Origin: Rhodocyclaceae bacterium
GTDB taxonomy: Bacteria > Pseudomonadota > Gammaproteobacteria > Burkholderiales > Rhodocyclaceae
Direction of reading: 5' to 3'
DNA: 35,294 nucleotides
NCBI GenBank assembly: GCA_016791145.1
Contig: JAEUNJ010000143.1
Location: 1-35,294, forward strand
Part shown: positions 10,832-19,741 of the stretch, piece by piece
Layout: each line of letters begins with the position of its first letter
Position numbering within the stretch: the stretch's first letter is position 1
Position numbers and translations under genes: made by a program
Notes under the pieces: model-generated
The model's input: the letters and a program-made list of their open reading frames with translations, nothing else
What the model was told of the DNA's origin: nothing
The model's database searches: none

Positions 10832-11227
10832 ATGAGCACGCCCGGAACCGTCACCCCCTACGACCTGGCCGGCGGCGAAGCCGGCGTCCGGGCCCTCGTC
10901 CGGCGTTTCTACGAGCTGATGGACACCCTGCCGGAGGCCTATGCCATCCGCAAGCTGCATCCGACCGATCTCGCCGGGTCGGAGGAAAAGCTCTACATGT
11001 ACCTGACCGGCTACCTGGGCGGCCCCCAGCTCTACATGGAAAAGCACGGTCACCCGCGGCTGCGGGCGCGCCACCTGCCCTTTCCCATCGGCGGCAACGA
11101 ACGCGACCAATGGATGCTCTGCATGCGCCAGGCCATGGCCGAGTGCATCCCCGACGAGCGCCTTCGGGCCGGCCTCGACAAGGCCCTGACCGACCTGGCC
11201 GACCACATGCGCAATCGGCCGGGCTGA
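10832..11227 (+). CDS. Group II truncated haemoglobin
   Basis: 131 residues, typical length for the 2-on-2 globin fold. Proximal haem ligand His81 lies in ARHLPFPIG, the F-helix signature of group II; Trp94 (NERDQWMLCM) is the conserved G8 Trp and Tyr27 fits the B10 position that stabilises bound ligand. Family members bind oxygen tightly and several detoxify nitric oxide or peroxide. A good AGGAGGG-like ribosome-binding site precedes the ATG. It starts 49 bases after envZ on the same strand and may be cotranscribed, but nothing ties its function to the two-component system. Confidence 0.93.
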   Translation: MSTPGTVTPYDLAGGEAGVRALVRRFYELMDTLPEAYAIRKLHPTDLAGSEEKLYMYLTGYLGGPQLYMEKHGHPRLRARHLPFPIGGNERDQWMLCMRQAMAECIPDERLRAGLDKALTDLADHMRNRPG

Positions 11228-11363
11228 CGCGGCCGAAGCCGGGGCGGGCGCCGCCAGGCCCCCGGGCCGAACCGGAACGCCGGGGCCGGGGGTCGGCGGC
11301 GTCCGGGAACTTCGGTGCGCCGGCCGCGGTCCACCCGGAATCTTGAACCCTGAAGGAATGACG

Positions 11364-11921
11364 ATGGCGCCGACCCTCAGGACCCTCGCCTGCTGCATCC
11401 TGCCCGCCCTGGCGGGCGCATGGTATCCAGGGCTGGTGCCATCGGCCTTCGCCCAGGTCCCCCCCAAGCTGGCCGCCGCGAAATACTTCCCGGACAGGAC
11501 GGAGTTCGCGCTCCTGGAGGGTCCCCTGGTCCGGGACGGCAGACGCTGGTCCCTGGCGGACCAGAAAGGCAAGTACGTCGCCGTCGTCCTCTGGTCGGTG
11601 GATTGCAGGTACTGCTACGAGGAGTTGCCCGACCTGCACGCCTTCTGGGCCAAGCACCGGGACCGGGGCTTCGAACTGGTCGGCCTGAGTGTCGATGACG
11701 GCGCCGACGAGGTGCGCGAATACCTGGCCCGTTACCGCAAGCTCGGATTTCCCGTCCTCTGGCGGATGCAGGAAGGCGTTCGCGACGGCTTCGCCCGGGC
11801 CGTCGGCACCCCCACGCTTTACGTCGTGGACCGCAAGGGCGAGATCGTCTTCAAGCGTTTCGGGCAGTTGCGGGAGGAGCACTACGCGTGGATCGCCGAC
11901 CAGCTGGGGCGGCCGAATTGA
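11364..11921 (+). CDS. TlpA/ResA-like periplasmic thioredoxin-fold protein
   Basis: 185 residues. I prefer the ATG at 11364 because GAAGGA lies 6 bases upstream; TTG at 11343 and ATG at 11358 are alternatives in frame. The N terminus is a signal peptide (about 1-30, ending PSAFAQ). The thioredoxin-like domain has the active-site C81-R-Y-C84 after VAVVLWSVD, a resolvable peroxiredoxin-like layout (GFELVGLSVDDG) and the cis-Pro motif GTPTLYVVDRKG. Such proteins reduce disulfides in the periplasm, often for cytochrome c maturation, though no maturation genes are adjacent. It is joined to the next gene by a four-base TTGA overlap. Confidence 0.85.
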   Translation: MAPTLRTLACCILPALAGAWYPGLVPSAFAQVPPKLAAAKYFPDRTEFALLEGPLVRDGRRWSLADQKGKYVAVVLWSVDCRYCYEELPDLHAFWAKHRDRGFELVGLSVDDGADEVREYLARYRKLGFPVLWRMQEGVRDGFARAVGTPTLYVVDRKGEIVFKRFGQLREEHYAWIADQLGRPN

Positions 11922-12367
11922 GCCGGACCGCCGGACTGCTCGCCGCCCTGGCCGCCGCCACGCTGGCGCCGCCCGGCGTCGCGGCGGAACCCTTCCGCAC
12001 CAGGCATTTCGAATACCGCATCCTGGGTTTCACGTTTTCCGGCGGATATCGCGGATACGCGCCGCCGGAAGGGCGGAAGCTGGCCGTCGTCGAGTTCGAG
12101 GCGCGCAACATCGACCAGGAGCCCCGGGCGGTGTTCATCGGCACCCTGCACGCGGAACGCCAGGGCGTGGCCGTCCGCTTCGACGAGCCGCAGCCGGTGC
12201 CGGGCCTGGCCGACAAGCTGTTTTCCGAACTGCCGGTCGGAGCCCGGGAGACGATGCGCTTCGCCTACGAGGTACCGTCCGACCTGCCGGAGGACTCCCG
12301 CTGGGCATGGGAACCGGCCCGGGCGGGAGGCCGCCGCCTGCCGCTGCCGGTGCCCGCAAAGCCCTGA
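11918..12367 (+). CDS. Small exported protein of unknown function
   Basis: 149 residues if it starts at the TTG at 11918, which overlaps the TGA of the TlpA-like gene (TTGA) and places a signal peptide at the N terminus (LLAALAAATLAPPGVAAEP). Starting ten codons earlier would put extra charged residues before the signal. The mature domain (GFTFSGGYRGYAPPEGRKL then AVVEFEARNIDQEPRAVFIG) looks like a beta-sandwich comparable to DUF4352-type extracellular domains, but I cannot assign a family firmly. Translational coupling suggests it works with, or is a substrate of, the thioredoxin-like protein; it has no Cys in the mature part, which argues against a disulfide substrate. Confidence 0.7.
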   Translation: MSRTAGLLAALAAATLAPPGVAAEPFRTRHFEYRILGFTFSGGYRGYAPPEGRKLAVVEFEARNIDQEPRAVFIGTLHAERQGVAVRFDEPQPVPGLADKLFSELPVGARETMRFAYEVPSDLPEDSRWAWEPARAGGRRLPLPVPAKP

Positions 12368-12417
12368 GGCGGGCAAGCGTCCTGCGCGCAGACTCCGGCG
12401 CGCCAGGCGATGCCATC

Positions 12418-12435
12418 GGCTGCCCGGGGGCAGCC
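12418..12435. terminator. Possible bidirectional hairpin between convergent genes
   Basis: GGCTGCCC and GGGCAGCC with a 2-base GG spacer form a perfect 8-bp inverted repeat in the 160-base gap between two convergent genes. The position fits a transcription end for both, but there is no T run. Confidence 0.35.
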
Positions 12436-12527
12436 CATGCCGCGCACCCCGGCCGGTGGGTTCGCCGCGGAGACCTGGACCTCGCGGGATGGCGCGGAAC
12501 GGGCTTCCGGCCCCCGCCGGCAGGCGC

Positions 12528-13655
12528 CTAGACCAGGTCGGCGCTGGCCTGGCGGCGCCGCAGGGCCCGGGCGTGCCGGTGACGGGCCATCAACCGGGGA
12601 TCCGTGACCACCTTCCCGATGGTCTCGCCCACCACCATCACCACGCCCAGCAGCGGCAGCACCAGCATCAGGCCAGAGATGCCGGCCACCGCGCCACCCG
12701 CGAATATCATCAGCACGGTGACCAGGGGATGCATGTGCAGGCTCTTGCCGATGGTCAGCGGCATGTACACGAAGTCGTCCAGCAGGCGGACCAGGATGAA
12801 CAGCCCGATGGTCCAGTAGGCCATCGCCGGCTGGTCCGGAAAATCTGTGGCCGCCACCAGCACGACCAGGAGGCCGCCGAGGATGGACCCCACGTAGGGC
12901 ACCCAGGCGAGCACCGCGCAGGCCAAGCCCAGGGCGAGCGGCCCGGGGATTCCCAGTATCCAGAGCCCCAGGGCCAGGGTGACCGTGTCCAGGATGGTCA
13001 GCTTGATCAGGCCCTGGAAATACGCCCGGGAAGTCAGGTCCACCTCGTGCAGCAGGTAAAGGGTCTTCTCGAAGAAGGCGTTGGGCACGGCCCGGCCCAG
13101 GAAGCGCTTGAACCGGCGCCCGTCGCGGAGCAGGAAGAAGGCCAGAAAGGGCGCCAGCAGCAGGGAGGGTGTCCATGCCATGATGCCCATCGCGATGGGT
13201 TCCAGGTGCTCGTTCAGCCCCCCCATGGAATGATTCAGCTTGCCCATGGCCGTTTCCGCGAAGCGGGCGTTGGCCAGCATGCTCCAGCGGGCCTCCATGG
13301 CCCACAGGGAACGCTCCAGCAGTTTCAGGCCCCCGGTCACGTAGCGCTCCACGCCGGCCTGCCAGTCCACGACCTGGGTCGCCACCCAGGGCACCATCAG
13401 GGCCCCGCAGGCACCCAGGACCACCAGGAAGGCGCCGGTCACCCAGGCCGCAGCCGCGTCGCGCGAGAGGCCGCGGAACACGAGTTGCTGGACCGGCGGA
13501 TACAGGAAATAGTAGAGGATCAGGGCGAGCAGGAAAGGCACCACCAGCCAGAGGATCTTCTGCAGCACCAGGAGCAGCAGGCAGGTGGCGGCGACGATCC
13601 CCGTCCAGACGACGGGTCCCGAACCGTTGCGGAACGTGTTCATGCCGGCGGGCAC
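12528..13655 (-). CDS. AI-2E/PerM family membrane protein
   Basis: 375 residues with about seven to eight hydrophobic segments. A first pair lies near residues 17-55 and one near 72-95. A long amphipathic extracytoplasmic region (about 100-150) follows, then a cluster of segments from about 160 to 350, including IPGPLALGLACAVLAWVPYV and GGLLVVLVAATDF. This is the PF01594 layout; the VPYVGS-type motif is diagnostic. Members export varied small solutes or ions and the name AI-2E is historical, so the substrate here is unknown. GTG at 13655 immediately follows the upstream TAG stop; ATG at 13643 is an equally possible start. It is cotranscribed with the cyclic-nucleotide-binding protein gene. 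Confidence 0.88.
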   Translation of the reverse strand: MPAGMNTFRNGSGPVVWTGIVAATCLLLLVLQKILWLVVPFLLALILYYFLYPPVQQLVFRGLSRDAAAAWVTGAFLVVLGACGALMVPWVATQVVDWQAGVERYVTGGLKLLERSLWAMEARWSMLANARFAETAMGKLNHSMGGLNEHLEPIAMGIMAWTPSLLLAPFLAFFLLRDGRRFKRFLGRAVPNAFFEKTLYLLHEVDLTSRAYFQGLIKLTILDTVTLALGLWILGIPGPLALGLACAVLAWVPYVGSILGGLLVVLVAATDFPDQPAMAYWTIGLFILVRLLDDFVYMPLTIGKSLHMHPLVTVLMIFAGGAVAGISGLMLVLPLLGVVMVVGETIGKVVTDPRLMARHRHARALRRRQASADLV

Positions 13656-14132
13656 CTAGAGGTGCTGGTCCTGCCGGGCCCCCAGGGTGGCCTCGCGCAG
13701 GCGGATGCCGATGTGGCGGGCGAGCTGCAGCGAGATCTTCGAGGCGATCAGGGCGTGGGTCTCCAGCAGGCCCAGGAAATCGGCCCGGAAGAAGACGGCC
13801 AGGCGGCAGGCGGTGGCGGCGCGGGCCTGGGCGACGCGGGGCGCGTTGTCCAGCAGGGCCAGGTCGCCGAAGAAGGTGCCGGTGCCGAGTTCGGCGATGC
13901 GGCCTTCCACCGGGCGGCCCTGCCGGCAGATCAGCACCGTGCCTTCCAGCACGATGTAGATGGCCTGGCCTTCCTCACCCTCGTCGAATATGACTTCGTC
14001 CTTGAGGTAATCCCGCTCGTGGAGCAGGCCATCCACGATCTGGAGTTCGCGCGGCGTCAGGTTGACGAACAGCGACAGGGCGCGCAGGCGCTCCAGGCGG
14101 GGCGAAACGGGCTTGGGACTGAACAGGGCCAA
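13656..14132 (-). CDS. Stand-alone cyclic-nucleotide-binding domain protein
   Basis: 158 residues made of a single Crp-like cNMP-binding fold: LERLRALSLFVNLTPRELQ, then DEVIFDEGEEGQAIYIVLEG and GTGTFFGDLALLDNAPRVA. The conserved Glu of the phosphate-binding cassette is Asp here (FGDLALL) but the Arg is kept. There is no DNA-binding helix-turn-helix, so it is not a Crp-type regulator; it may act by protein contact. It directly abuts the AI-2E family gene downstream (stop at 13656, next start 13655), suggesting it gates or regulates that membrane protein. Its domain resembles the C-terminal module of the kinase at 2382-3743, hinting at a shared signal. Confidence 0.88.
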   Translation of the reverse strand: MALFSPKPVSPRLERLRALSLFVNLTPRELQIVDGLLHERDYLKDEVIFDEGEEGQAIYIVLEGTVLICRQGRPVEGRIAELGTGTFFGDLALLDNAPRVAQARAATACRLAVFFRADFLGLLETHALIASKISLQLARHIGIRLREATLGARQDQHL

Positions 14133-14157
14133 GGGATTCTCCGGGGACCGGCGGATT

Positions 14158-14706
14158 CTAATCCAAGGCCGTCCCCGGGTCCCCGGGCAGCGGCCAGCGA
14201 CCGAGGATTTCGTAACGGGCCCCCGCCTGGCCCAGGTGGGAGCGGACCAGCACGAATTCCCGCACGGGCCAGCGGACCGGTTCCGGCATCGCCGGCGCGG
14301 CCTCGCACCGGCAGTCCCGCAGCAGGGTCAGGTGGGCCGCAAAGGGACGCCGCTCGACCGGGAAACCGGCCTCGCCGAGGGACCGGGCGAGTGCTTCGGC
14401 CAGCGCCGGCAGGGCCGGGTCCGGTTCCGCGCAACCGGCCCAGAGGATGCGGTTGTGCCGCCACCAGCCCAGCCGGTCGAGGACCAGGTCGAAGGCCCGG
14501 ACGTCCTTGCCCGCCGCGGCTGCGGCCGCCGCCTGGACGAGCCCGGGGAACCGGTCCACGCCCACGTCGCCCAGGAAGGCCAGGGTCAGGTGGATCGTCT
14601 CGCGCGTCATGGCGCGGCCGCCGCATTCGCGGCGGGCGGCCGCGGCAACCCGGTGCAGGATGCCGCCGGCCTGCCCCGGCGGCCAGACCGCGAAGAACAC
14701 CCGCAT
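14158..14706 (-). CDS. thpR: RNA 2',3'-cyclic phosphodiesterase (2'-5' RNA ligase family)
   Basis: 182 residues. The ATG at 14706 has GGAAGG about 8 bases upstream and gives the family start MRVFFAVWPP; an 8-codon upstream extension is less likely. The two catalytic HxTL motifs that define the 2H phosphoesterase fold are both present: H39-L-T-L42 (HLTLAFLG) and H125-L-T-L128 (HLTLLRDC). Family enzymes hydrolyse 2',3'-cyclic phosphate RNA ends and can ligate tRNA halves in vitro; the physiological role in bacteria is unclear. It lies 28 bases downstream of ispF on the same strand and 25 bases upstream of the cNMP-binding protein gene, so it may be part of a longer minus-strand operon. Confidence 0.92.
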   Translation of the reverse strand: MRVFFAVWPPGQAGGILHRVAAAARRECGGRAMTRETIHLTLAFLGDVGVDRFPGLVQAAAAAAAGKDVRAFDLVLDRLGWWRHNRILWAGCAEPDPALPALAEALARSLGEAGFPVERRPFAAHLTLLRDCRCEAAPAMPEPVRWPVREFVLVRSHLGQAGARYEILGRWPLPGDPGTALD

Positions 14707-14734
14707 GGCCGGGCCTTCCGGTCGGGCCACGGGT

Positions 14735-15223
14735 TCAGCCGGCCGGCACCAGCAGTGCCACGGCCTCGGCGGCGATGCCCTCGCGGCGCCCCACGAAACC
14801 GAGCCGCTCCGTTGTCTTCCCCTTCACATTGACCCGGTCGACGGGAATGCCCAGGTCCTCGGCGATGCGCTGCCGCATGGCCGGCACGTGGGGCGCGATG
14901 CGCGGCGCCTGGGCAATCACGGTGGCATCCACGTTGCCGATCACCCAGCCGGCGGCGCGGACCCTCTCGACGGCCCGCCGCAGCAGCAGGCGGCTGTCGG
15001 CATCCTTCCAGGCGGGCTCGGAATCGGGGAACAGCCCGCCGATGTCGCCGCAACCCGCCGCCCCGAGGACGGCATCGGTGATCGCGTGCAGGAGCACGTC
15101 GGCATCGGAATGGCCCGCCAGCCCGAGCGGATGGTCGATCGTCACGCCGCCCAGGATCAGGCGGCGCCCGGGAACGAGGGCATGGACGTCGCAGCCCTGG
15201 CCGATGCGGAAAGGTGGGTTCAT
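14735..15223 (-). CDS. ispF: 2-C-methyl-D-erythritol 2,4-cyclodiphosphate synthase
   Basis: 162 residues, normal IspF size. It closes CDP-ME-2-phosphate to the cyclic diphosphate with release of CMP in the MEP isoprenoid pathway. Visible signatures are GQGCDVHAL (metal-binding Asp/His), [38 protein letters not shown] and the C-terminal [20 protein letters not shown]. Its ATG overlaps the TGA of ispD (ATGA), so the two enzymes are translationally coupled, as in many proteobacteria. Confidence 0.98.
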   Translation of the reverse strand: MNPPFRIGQGCDVHALVPGRRLILGGVTIDHPLGLAGHSDADVLLHAITDAVLGAAGCGDIGGLFPDSEPAWKDADSRLLLRRAVERVRAAGWVIGNVDATVIAQAPRIAPHVPAMRQRIAEDLGIPVDRVNVKGKTTERLGFVGRREGIAAEAVALLVPAG

Positions 15224-15915
15224 GCCGTCTTCCTCCGGCTCTCGAGGATCAGTTCCGCCAGCGCCAGATCGCGGGGAAAGGTGACCTTGAAGTTGGTCGC
15301 GTCGGCGGGCACCAGGCGCGGCGACAGACCCAGGGCCTCGACCGCGCCGGCCTCGTCGGTGACGTCGGGATGGGCGGCCAAAGCTTCCGCCAGCAGCCCG
15401 TGGCGGAACATCTGCGGCGTCTGGGCCTGCCACAGATGCTCGCGCGGTATCGTCTCGGCGACCCGCTCCTCGGCGCCGGCGCCGCGCTTGAGGGTGTCGG
15501 CCACCGGCAGGGCCAGGATGCCGCCCACCGGATCCCCGGCCAGCGTGGCGATCAGGGTCTCCACGTGGCCGGTGGAAAGGCAGGCCCGCGCCGCATCGTG
15601 GACCAGCACCCAGTCCTCCGGCGTGACCCGGCCGGCCATGGCGGCCAGGCCGTTGGCCACGCTGGCGGCCCGGGTGGCGCCGCCGCAGCGCAGGACCGAC
15701 AGCCGGTCGGACAGGTCCCGCCACTCGTGCCGGTCCCACTCCCCGTCGTCGGGGGACAGGACCACGAAGACGCGCTCGATGGCGGGCACCGCGGCGAGCG
15801 TGGCGAGGGGGTGGCGGATCAGCGGATGCCCGCACAGGGGCAGGTATTGCTTGGGCAGGGCGGCACCCATGCGGGTGCCGCCGCCGGCCGCGGGGACGAG
15901 GGCAAAGCAGGCCAT
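15220..15915 (-). CDS. ispD: 2-C-methyl-D-erythritol 4-phosphate cytidylyltransferase
   Basis: 231 residues. It couples CTP to MEP, the third step of the MEP pathway. The nucleotide-binding N terminus is [20 protein letters not shown], with the conserved catalytic Arg16 and Lys22. [10 protein letters not shown] (metal-site Asp) and [12 protein letters not shown] are also typical. The ATG at 15913-15915 gives [11 protein letters not shown]; the frame is open further upstream but that would delay the fold. It overlaps ispF by four bases and is divergent from the DUF4010 gene, with about 71 bases between them. Confidence 0.98.
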   Translation of the reverse strand: MACFALVPAAGGGTRMGAALPKQYLPLCGHPLIRHPLATLAAVPAIERVFVVLSPDDGEWDRHEWRDLSDRLSVLRCGGATRAASVANGLAAMAGRVTPEDWVLVHDAARACLSTGHVETLIATLAGDPVGGILALPVADTLKRGAGAEERVAETIPREHLWQAQTPQMFRHGLLAEALAAHPDVTDEAGAVEALGLSPRLVPADATNFKVTFPRDLALAELILESRRKTA

Positions 15916-15986
15916 CGGCGGATTGTAAGGACTACAATGAATTCGAACAAAGCCACCGGAGATGGCGGAACGAAAGGGGGCATGGT

Positions 15987-17246
15987 GTGAGCCTTGCCGG
16001 CTGGGATCTTCCCGAAGGCGTGATGGCCTTCGCCACCGCCCTGGCGGTGGGGCTGCTGATTGGCCTGGAGCGGGAACGCAAGGCCGAGGCGAAGGCCGGC
16101 CTGAGGACCTTCGCCCTGGTGTCGGTGCTGGGGGCGCTTTCGGCAATGATCGCCCGGGAGACGGGCAGCGGCTGGATCATCGCCGCCGGGCTCCTCGTGG
16201 TCGGAGCGATGATGATCGTCTCCCATGCGGTCGACCCCCAGGACGACGGTGACCCGGGCACCACGACGATGGCCGCGCTGATGGTGGCCTACTGCCTGGG
16301 CGCGGCCATCTGGTTCGGGCACGGCACCCTGGCGGTGATGCTGGGCATCGCGACCACGGTGCTGCTCTACTTCAAGGCCCAGTTGCAGGGCATCAGCAAG
16401 AGCCTGACCCACCGGGACCTGATCTCCATCTTCCAGTTCTCGGTGCTGTCCTTCATCATCCTGCCCATCCTGCCGAACCGGGACTTCGGGCCCTACGGGG
16501 CCTTCAATCCGCACCAGATCTGGTGGATGGTCGTGCTGATCTCCGGGGTGTCGCTGGCCGGCTATGCCGCCCTGCGCCTCGTCGGGGCCCGCTACGGCGC
16601 CACGGTCATCGGCTTCCTGGGGGGGCTCGTCTCCTCCACCGCCACCACCCTCGTGTTCGCCCGCAACGCCCGCTCGGATGCCGACCTGGCCCGCACCGCC
16701 GCCGTGGTGATCCTGCTCGCGAACCTGATGGTGATGATCCGCCTCTGCGTCGTGTCGGCCGTCGTGGCGCCCTCGCTGCTGCCGTCCCTGGCCGCGGTGC
16801 TCGGCGTCGGCTTCGCCGGCGGCCTGCTGGTCGCGGCCTGGGACTGGCGCGGAATCGGCGCGAGCGGCGAGTTGCCGCTGCCCGAGGTGACGAACCCGAC
16901 GGAACTGCGCACGGCCGTCACCTTCGGCGCCGTCTATGCCATTGTCTTGCTGCTTTCCGCGTGGCTGCAGGACGAGGCCGGCAGCAAGGGCCTTTACCTG
17001 GTGTCGCTGGCATCGGGCCTCACCGACGTGGACGCGATTGCCCTGTCCAGCCTCCGGCTGTTCGGCATCGAAAAGCTGTCCGCCGGCGAGGCGGTCACGT
17101 CCATCGCCCTGGCGACGCTGGCCAACCTCGTCTTCAAGAGCGGCCTCGTGATCGCCATCGGCGGCGGCGGGCTGGCGCGCCGGACCCTGCCGGGCATGGC
17201 CGCCATGGCGATCGGGATCGGCGCCGCGCTGGCGGCGAGCGCTTGA
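15987..17246 (+). CDS. MgtC/SapB-DUF4010 family membrane protein
   Basis: 419 residues, strongly hydrophobic with roughly 11-12 transmembrane segments. The N-terminal third is MgtC-like: ATALAVGLLIGLERERKAE then AGLRTFALVSVLGALSAMIA. The rest matches DUF4010, with FLGGLVSSTATTLVFARNAR and LASGLTDVDAIALSSL as conserved blocks. The GTG start at 15987 has AAAGGGGG upstream. The transported substrate of this family is not established; MgtC itself affects magnesium and phosphate homeostasis. It precedes the AmmeMemoRadiSam operon by 41 bases and could share its transcript. Confidence 0.87.
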   Translation: MSLAGWDLPEGVMAFATALAVGLLIGLERERKAEAKAGLRTFALVSVLGALSAMIARETGSGWIIAAGLLVVGAMMIVSHAVDPQDDGDPGTTTMAALMVAYCLGAAIWFGHGTLAVMLGIATTVLLYFKAQLQGISKSLTHRDLISIFQFSVLSFIILPILPNRDFGPYGAFNPHQIWWMVVLISGVSLAGYAALRLVGARYGATVIGFLGGLVSSTATTLVFARNARSDADLARTAAVVILLANLMVMIRLCVVSAVVAPSLLPSLAAVLGVGFAGGLLVAAWDWRGIGASGELPLPEVTNPTELRTAVTFGAVYAIVLLLSAWLQDEAGSKGLYLVSLASGLTDVDAIALSSLRLFGIEKLSAGEAVTSIALATLANLVFKSGLVIAIGGGGLARRTLPGMAAMAIGIGAALAASA

Positions 17247-17287
17247 AAGCAGCGGGACCGGCCCCATCCGGTGGAAAGGAGACCCCC

Positions 17288-18097
17288 ATGAACACGACCG
17301 CATCCATCCGCCCCCCCGCCGTCGCCGGCATGTTCTACCCGGGAAATGCCCGGGATCTGGCCGGCGACGTGGCCGCCATGCTCGGCGCGGCGCACCCGCC
17401 GGCCCTGCGCCCGAAGGCCCTGATCGCGCCCCACGCCGGGTACGTCTATTCGGGCCCGGTGGCCGCCGAGGCCTATGCCCTGCTCTCCCCCCTGCGCGGG
17501 CAGGTCCGCCGGGTGGTGCTGCTCGGGCCGACCCACCGGGTGCCCGTGCGCGGCATCGCCGTGCCGTCCGTGGCGGCCTTCGCGACCCCGCTGGGCGTCG
17601 TTCCGGTGGACCGGGAAGCCATCGCCGACCTGGCTGGCCTGCCCCAGGTGGGGATCAGCGATGCGGCCCACGCCCAGGAACACTCGCTGGAAGTCCACCT
17701 GCCCTTCCTGCAGGCGGTCCTGGGTTCCTTCGCCCTCGTCCCCCTGGCGGTCGGCCACGTGTCCCCCGGGCAAGTGGCCACGGTCCTGGAACGCCTCTGG
17801 GGCGGCGACGAAACGCTGATCGTCATCAGTTCGGACCTGTCCCACTACCACGGCTACGAAACGGCCCGCCGCCTCGATCGGGAGACCGCCGACCGGATCC
17901 TCCGGCTGGAGCCCCTGGAAGACCACGAACAGGCCTGCGGCGCGACCCCGATCAACGGCCTGCTGGAGGTGGCCCGGCGCAAGGCCCTCACGCCCACCCT
18001 GCTGGACCTGCGCAACTCCGGCGATACGGCCGGCGACCGCTCGCGGGTGGTCGGCTACTGTTCGGTCTGCTTCACGGAGGCCGGCCATGACCGATGA
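17288..18097 (+). CDS. amrB: AmmeMemoRadiSam system protein B (Memo-like)
   Basis: 269 residues. It is related to human MEMO1 and to LigB-type non-haem iron dioxygenases. The ATG at 17288 gives MNTTASIRPPAVAGMFYPGN, the family N terminus, with GGAAAGGAGA as ribosome-binding site. Pocket motifs are LIAPHAGYVYSGPVA, VLLGPTHRVP, QEHSLEVHLPFLQ and ISSDLSHYHGYE; the C-terminal GYCSVCF carries the Cys aligned with the metal-binding Cys of MEMO1. The gene overlaps the next one by 11 bases. The system's biochemical product is, to my knowledge, not settled. Confidence 0.95.
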   Translation: MNTTASIRPPAVAGMFYPGNARDLAGDVAAMLGAAHPPALRPKALIAPHAGYVYSGPVAAEAYALLSPLRGQVRRVVLLGPTHRVPVRGIAVPSVAAFATPLGVVPVDREAIADLAGLPQVGISDAAHAQEHSLEVHLPFLQAVLGSFALVPLAVGHVSPGQVATVLERLWGGDETLIVISSDLSHYHGYETARRLDRETADRILRLEPLEDHEQACGATPINGLLEVARRKALTPTLLDLRNSGDTAGDRSRVVGYCSVCFTEAGHDR

Positions 18098-18635
18098 CCT
18101 GGGCAGTGCCCTGCTCGTCCGGGCCCGCAACGCCATCGCCGCCGAGTTCGGGCTGGAAGGGAGGCCGGAACCGGAGAACGCGGCCCTCGCCGAACCCGGC
18201 GCCACCTTCGTCACCCTGACCCAGGACGGCCAGTTGCGCGGATGCATCGGGTCCCTGGAAGCCTGGCGCAAGCTGGACGGCGACGTGCGCGAGAACGCCC
18301 GGGCCGCGGCCTTCCGCGACCCGCGCTTTCCGCCCCTCGTCCGCGACGAACTGGCGCGCACCCGGGTGGAGGTCTCGCTGCTCACGGCGCCCGAACCCAT
18401 GACGTTCACGGACGAGGCGGACGCCCTGCGGCAGTTGCGCCCCGGCATCGACGGCGTCATTTTCGAAGTCGGGCGGCACCGGTCCACCTTTCTGCCCCAG
18501 GTCTGGGAAAGCCTGCCCGACCGGCGGGAATTCATGGGCCACCTGAAATACAAGGCGGGATTGCCGCCCAATTTCTGGTCCCCCGAGGTCCGGCTCTACC
18601 GCTACGAAGTCCAGAAGTGGAAGGAGTCCACATGA
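18087..18635 (+). CDS. amrA: AmmeMemoRadiSam system protein A (AMMECR1-like)
   Basis: 182 residues, the full length of the AMMECR1 domain. The hallmark LRGCIGSLEAWRKLDGDVRE is present with FRDPRFPPLVRDELARTRVE after it, and the end is KYKAGLPPNFWSPEVRLYRY. AMMECR1 is conserved from archaea to humans with no firmly assigned reaction. It overlaps the Memo-like gene by 11 bases upstream and the radical SAM gene by four bases (ATGA) downstream, so all three are made together. Confidence 0.96.
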   Translation: MTDDLGSALLVRARNAIAAEFGLEGRPEPENAALAEPGATFVTLTQDGQLRGCIGSLEAWRKLDGDVRENARAAAFRDPRFPPLVRDELARTRVEVSLLTAPEPMTFTDEADALRQLRPGIDGVIFEVGRHRSTFLPQVWESLPDRREFMGHLKYKAGLPPNFWSPEVRLYRYEVQKWKEST

Positions 18636-19741
18636 ATGACGAATCCCGCCCCGCGCCGCCGGAACCCCTGTCCGGCACCCCCGCCCGCTGGTGGCACAAG
18701 CTGGACGACGGGAGGATCCAGTGCGACCTCTGCCCGCGCGACTGCCGCCTGCACGAAGGGCAACGGGCCGCCTGCTTCGTGCGCGCCATGAAGGACGGGG
18801 AGATGATCCTCACCACCTACGGGCGAAGCTCCGGCTTCTGCATCGACCCCATCGAGAAGAAGCCCCTGAACCATTTCTATCCGGGCAGTTCCATCCTGTC
18901 CTTCGGCACCGCCGGCTGCAACCTGGCCTGCAAGTTCTGCCAGAACTGGGACATCTCCAAGTCCCGGGAGATGGACACCCTGATGGACGACGCCACGCCC
19001 GAGGCCATCGCCCGCGCCGCCCGGCGTTACGGGGCGCGCAGCGTCGCCTTCACCTACAACGATCCGGTCATCTTCGCCGAATACGCCATGGACACGGCCG
19101 ATGCCTGCCATGCCGAGGGCGTGAAGACCGTGGCGGTCACCGCCGGCTACATGCATGCCGCGCCGGCCCGGGAGTTCTACGCAAAGATGGACGCGGCCAA
19201 CGTGGACCTGAAGGCCTTCACGGACGACTTCTACGTGAAGCTCTGCGGCGGCCGCCTGCAGCCGGTCCTCGACACCCTGGCCCACGTATGGCACGAGACC
19301 GCGTGTTGGCTCGAGATCACCACGCTGCTGATCCCCGGGCGCAACGACTCGGACGCCGAGGTCCGGGAGCTCTCCCGCTGGTGCTTCCGGGAGCTGGGCC
19401 CGGACGTGCCGCTCCACTTCTCGGCCTTCCACCCGGATTACAAGCTGCTGGACGCCCCGGCGACGCCGAAGGAGACGCTGGCCCGGGCGCGGAGGATCGC
19501 CCTGGAGGAAGGCCTGCGCTACGTCTACACGGGGAACGTGCATGACCGGGCCGGCGACGCCACGCGCTGCCCCGGCTGCGGCACGACGGTGATCGAGCGG
19601 GACTGGTACGAGATCCTCGCCTACCGGCTGGACGACACCGGCCATTGCCTCAAGTGCGGCACCGCCATCGCCGGCCGGTTCGAGAAATTCGGTCCCGCCT
19701 TCGGCGCCCGCAGGATTCCGGTGCGCCTGCACGCCGCCTGA
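18632..19741 (+). CDS. amrS: AmmeMemoRadiSam system radical SAM enzyme
   Basis: 369 residues from the ATG at 18632, preceded by AAGGAG. The radical SAM cluster motif is C96-x3-C100-x2-C103 in [18 protein letters not shown], close to pyruvate-formate-lyase activating enzymes. Extra cysteines at the N terminus (C31, C34, C38, C48) and a C-terminal zinc-ribbon-like pair (CPGCG and HCLKCG) are typical of this subfamily. It cleaves S-adenosylmethionine to form a radical; the substrate is probably processed together with AmrA and AmrB. The longer open frame upstream of 18632 overlaps amrA and is not real. Confidence 0.96.
   Translation: MNDESRPAPPEPLSGTPARWWHKLDDGRIQCDLCPRDCRLHEGQRAACFVRAMKDGEMILTTYGRSSGFCIDPIEKKPLNHFYPGSSILSFGTAGCNLACKFCQNWDISKSREMDTLMDDATPEAIARAARRYGARSVAFTYNDPVIFAEYAMDTADACHAEGVKTVAVTAGYMHAAPAREFYAKMDAANVDLKAFTDDFYVKLCGGRLQPVLDTLAHVWHETACWLEITTLLIPGRNDSDAEVRELSRWCFRELGPDVPLHFSAFHPDYKLLDAPATPKETLARARRIALEEGLRYVYTGNVHDRAGDATRCPGCGTTVIERDWYEILAYRLDDTGHCLKCGTAIAGRFEKFGPAFGARRIPVRLHAA

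Noticed and set aside
12456..15284. 942-codon plus-strand open frame
   Set aside because: Antisense to the AI-2E, cNMP, thpR and ispF genes, all of which have strong family motifs.
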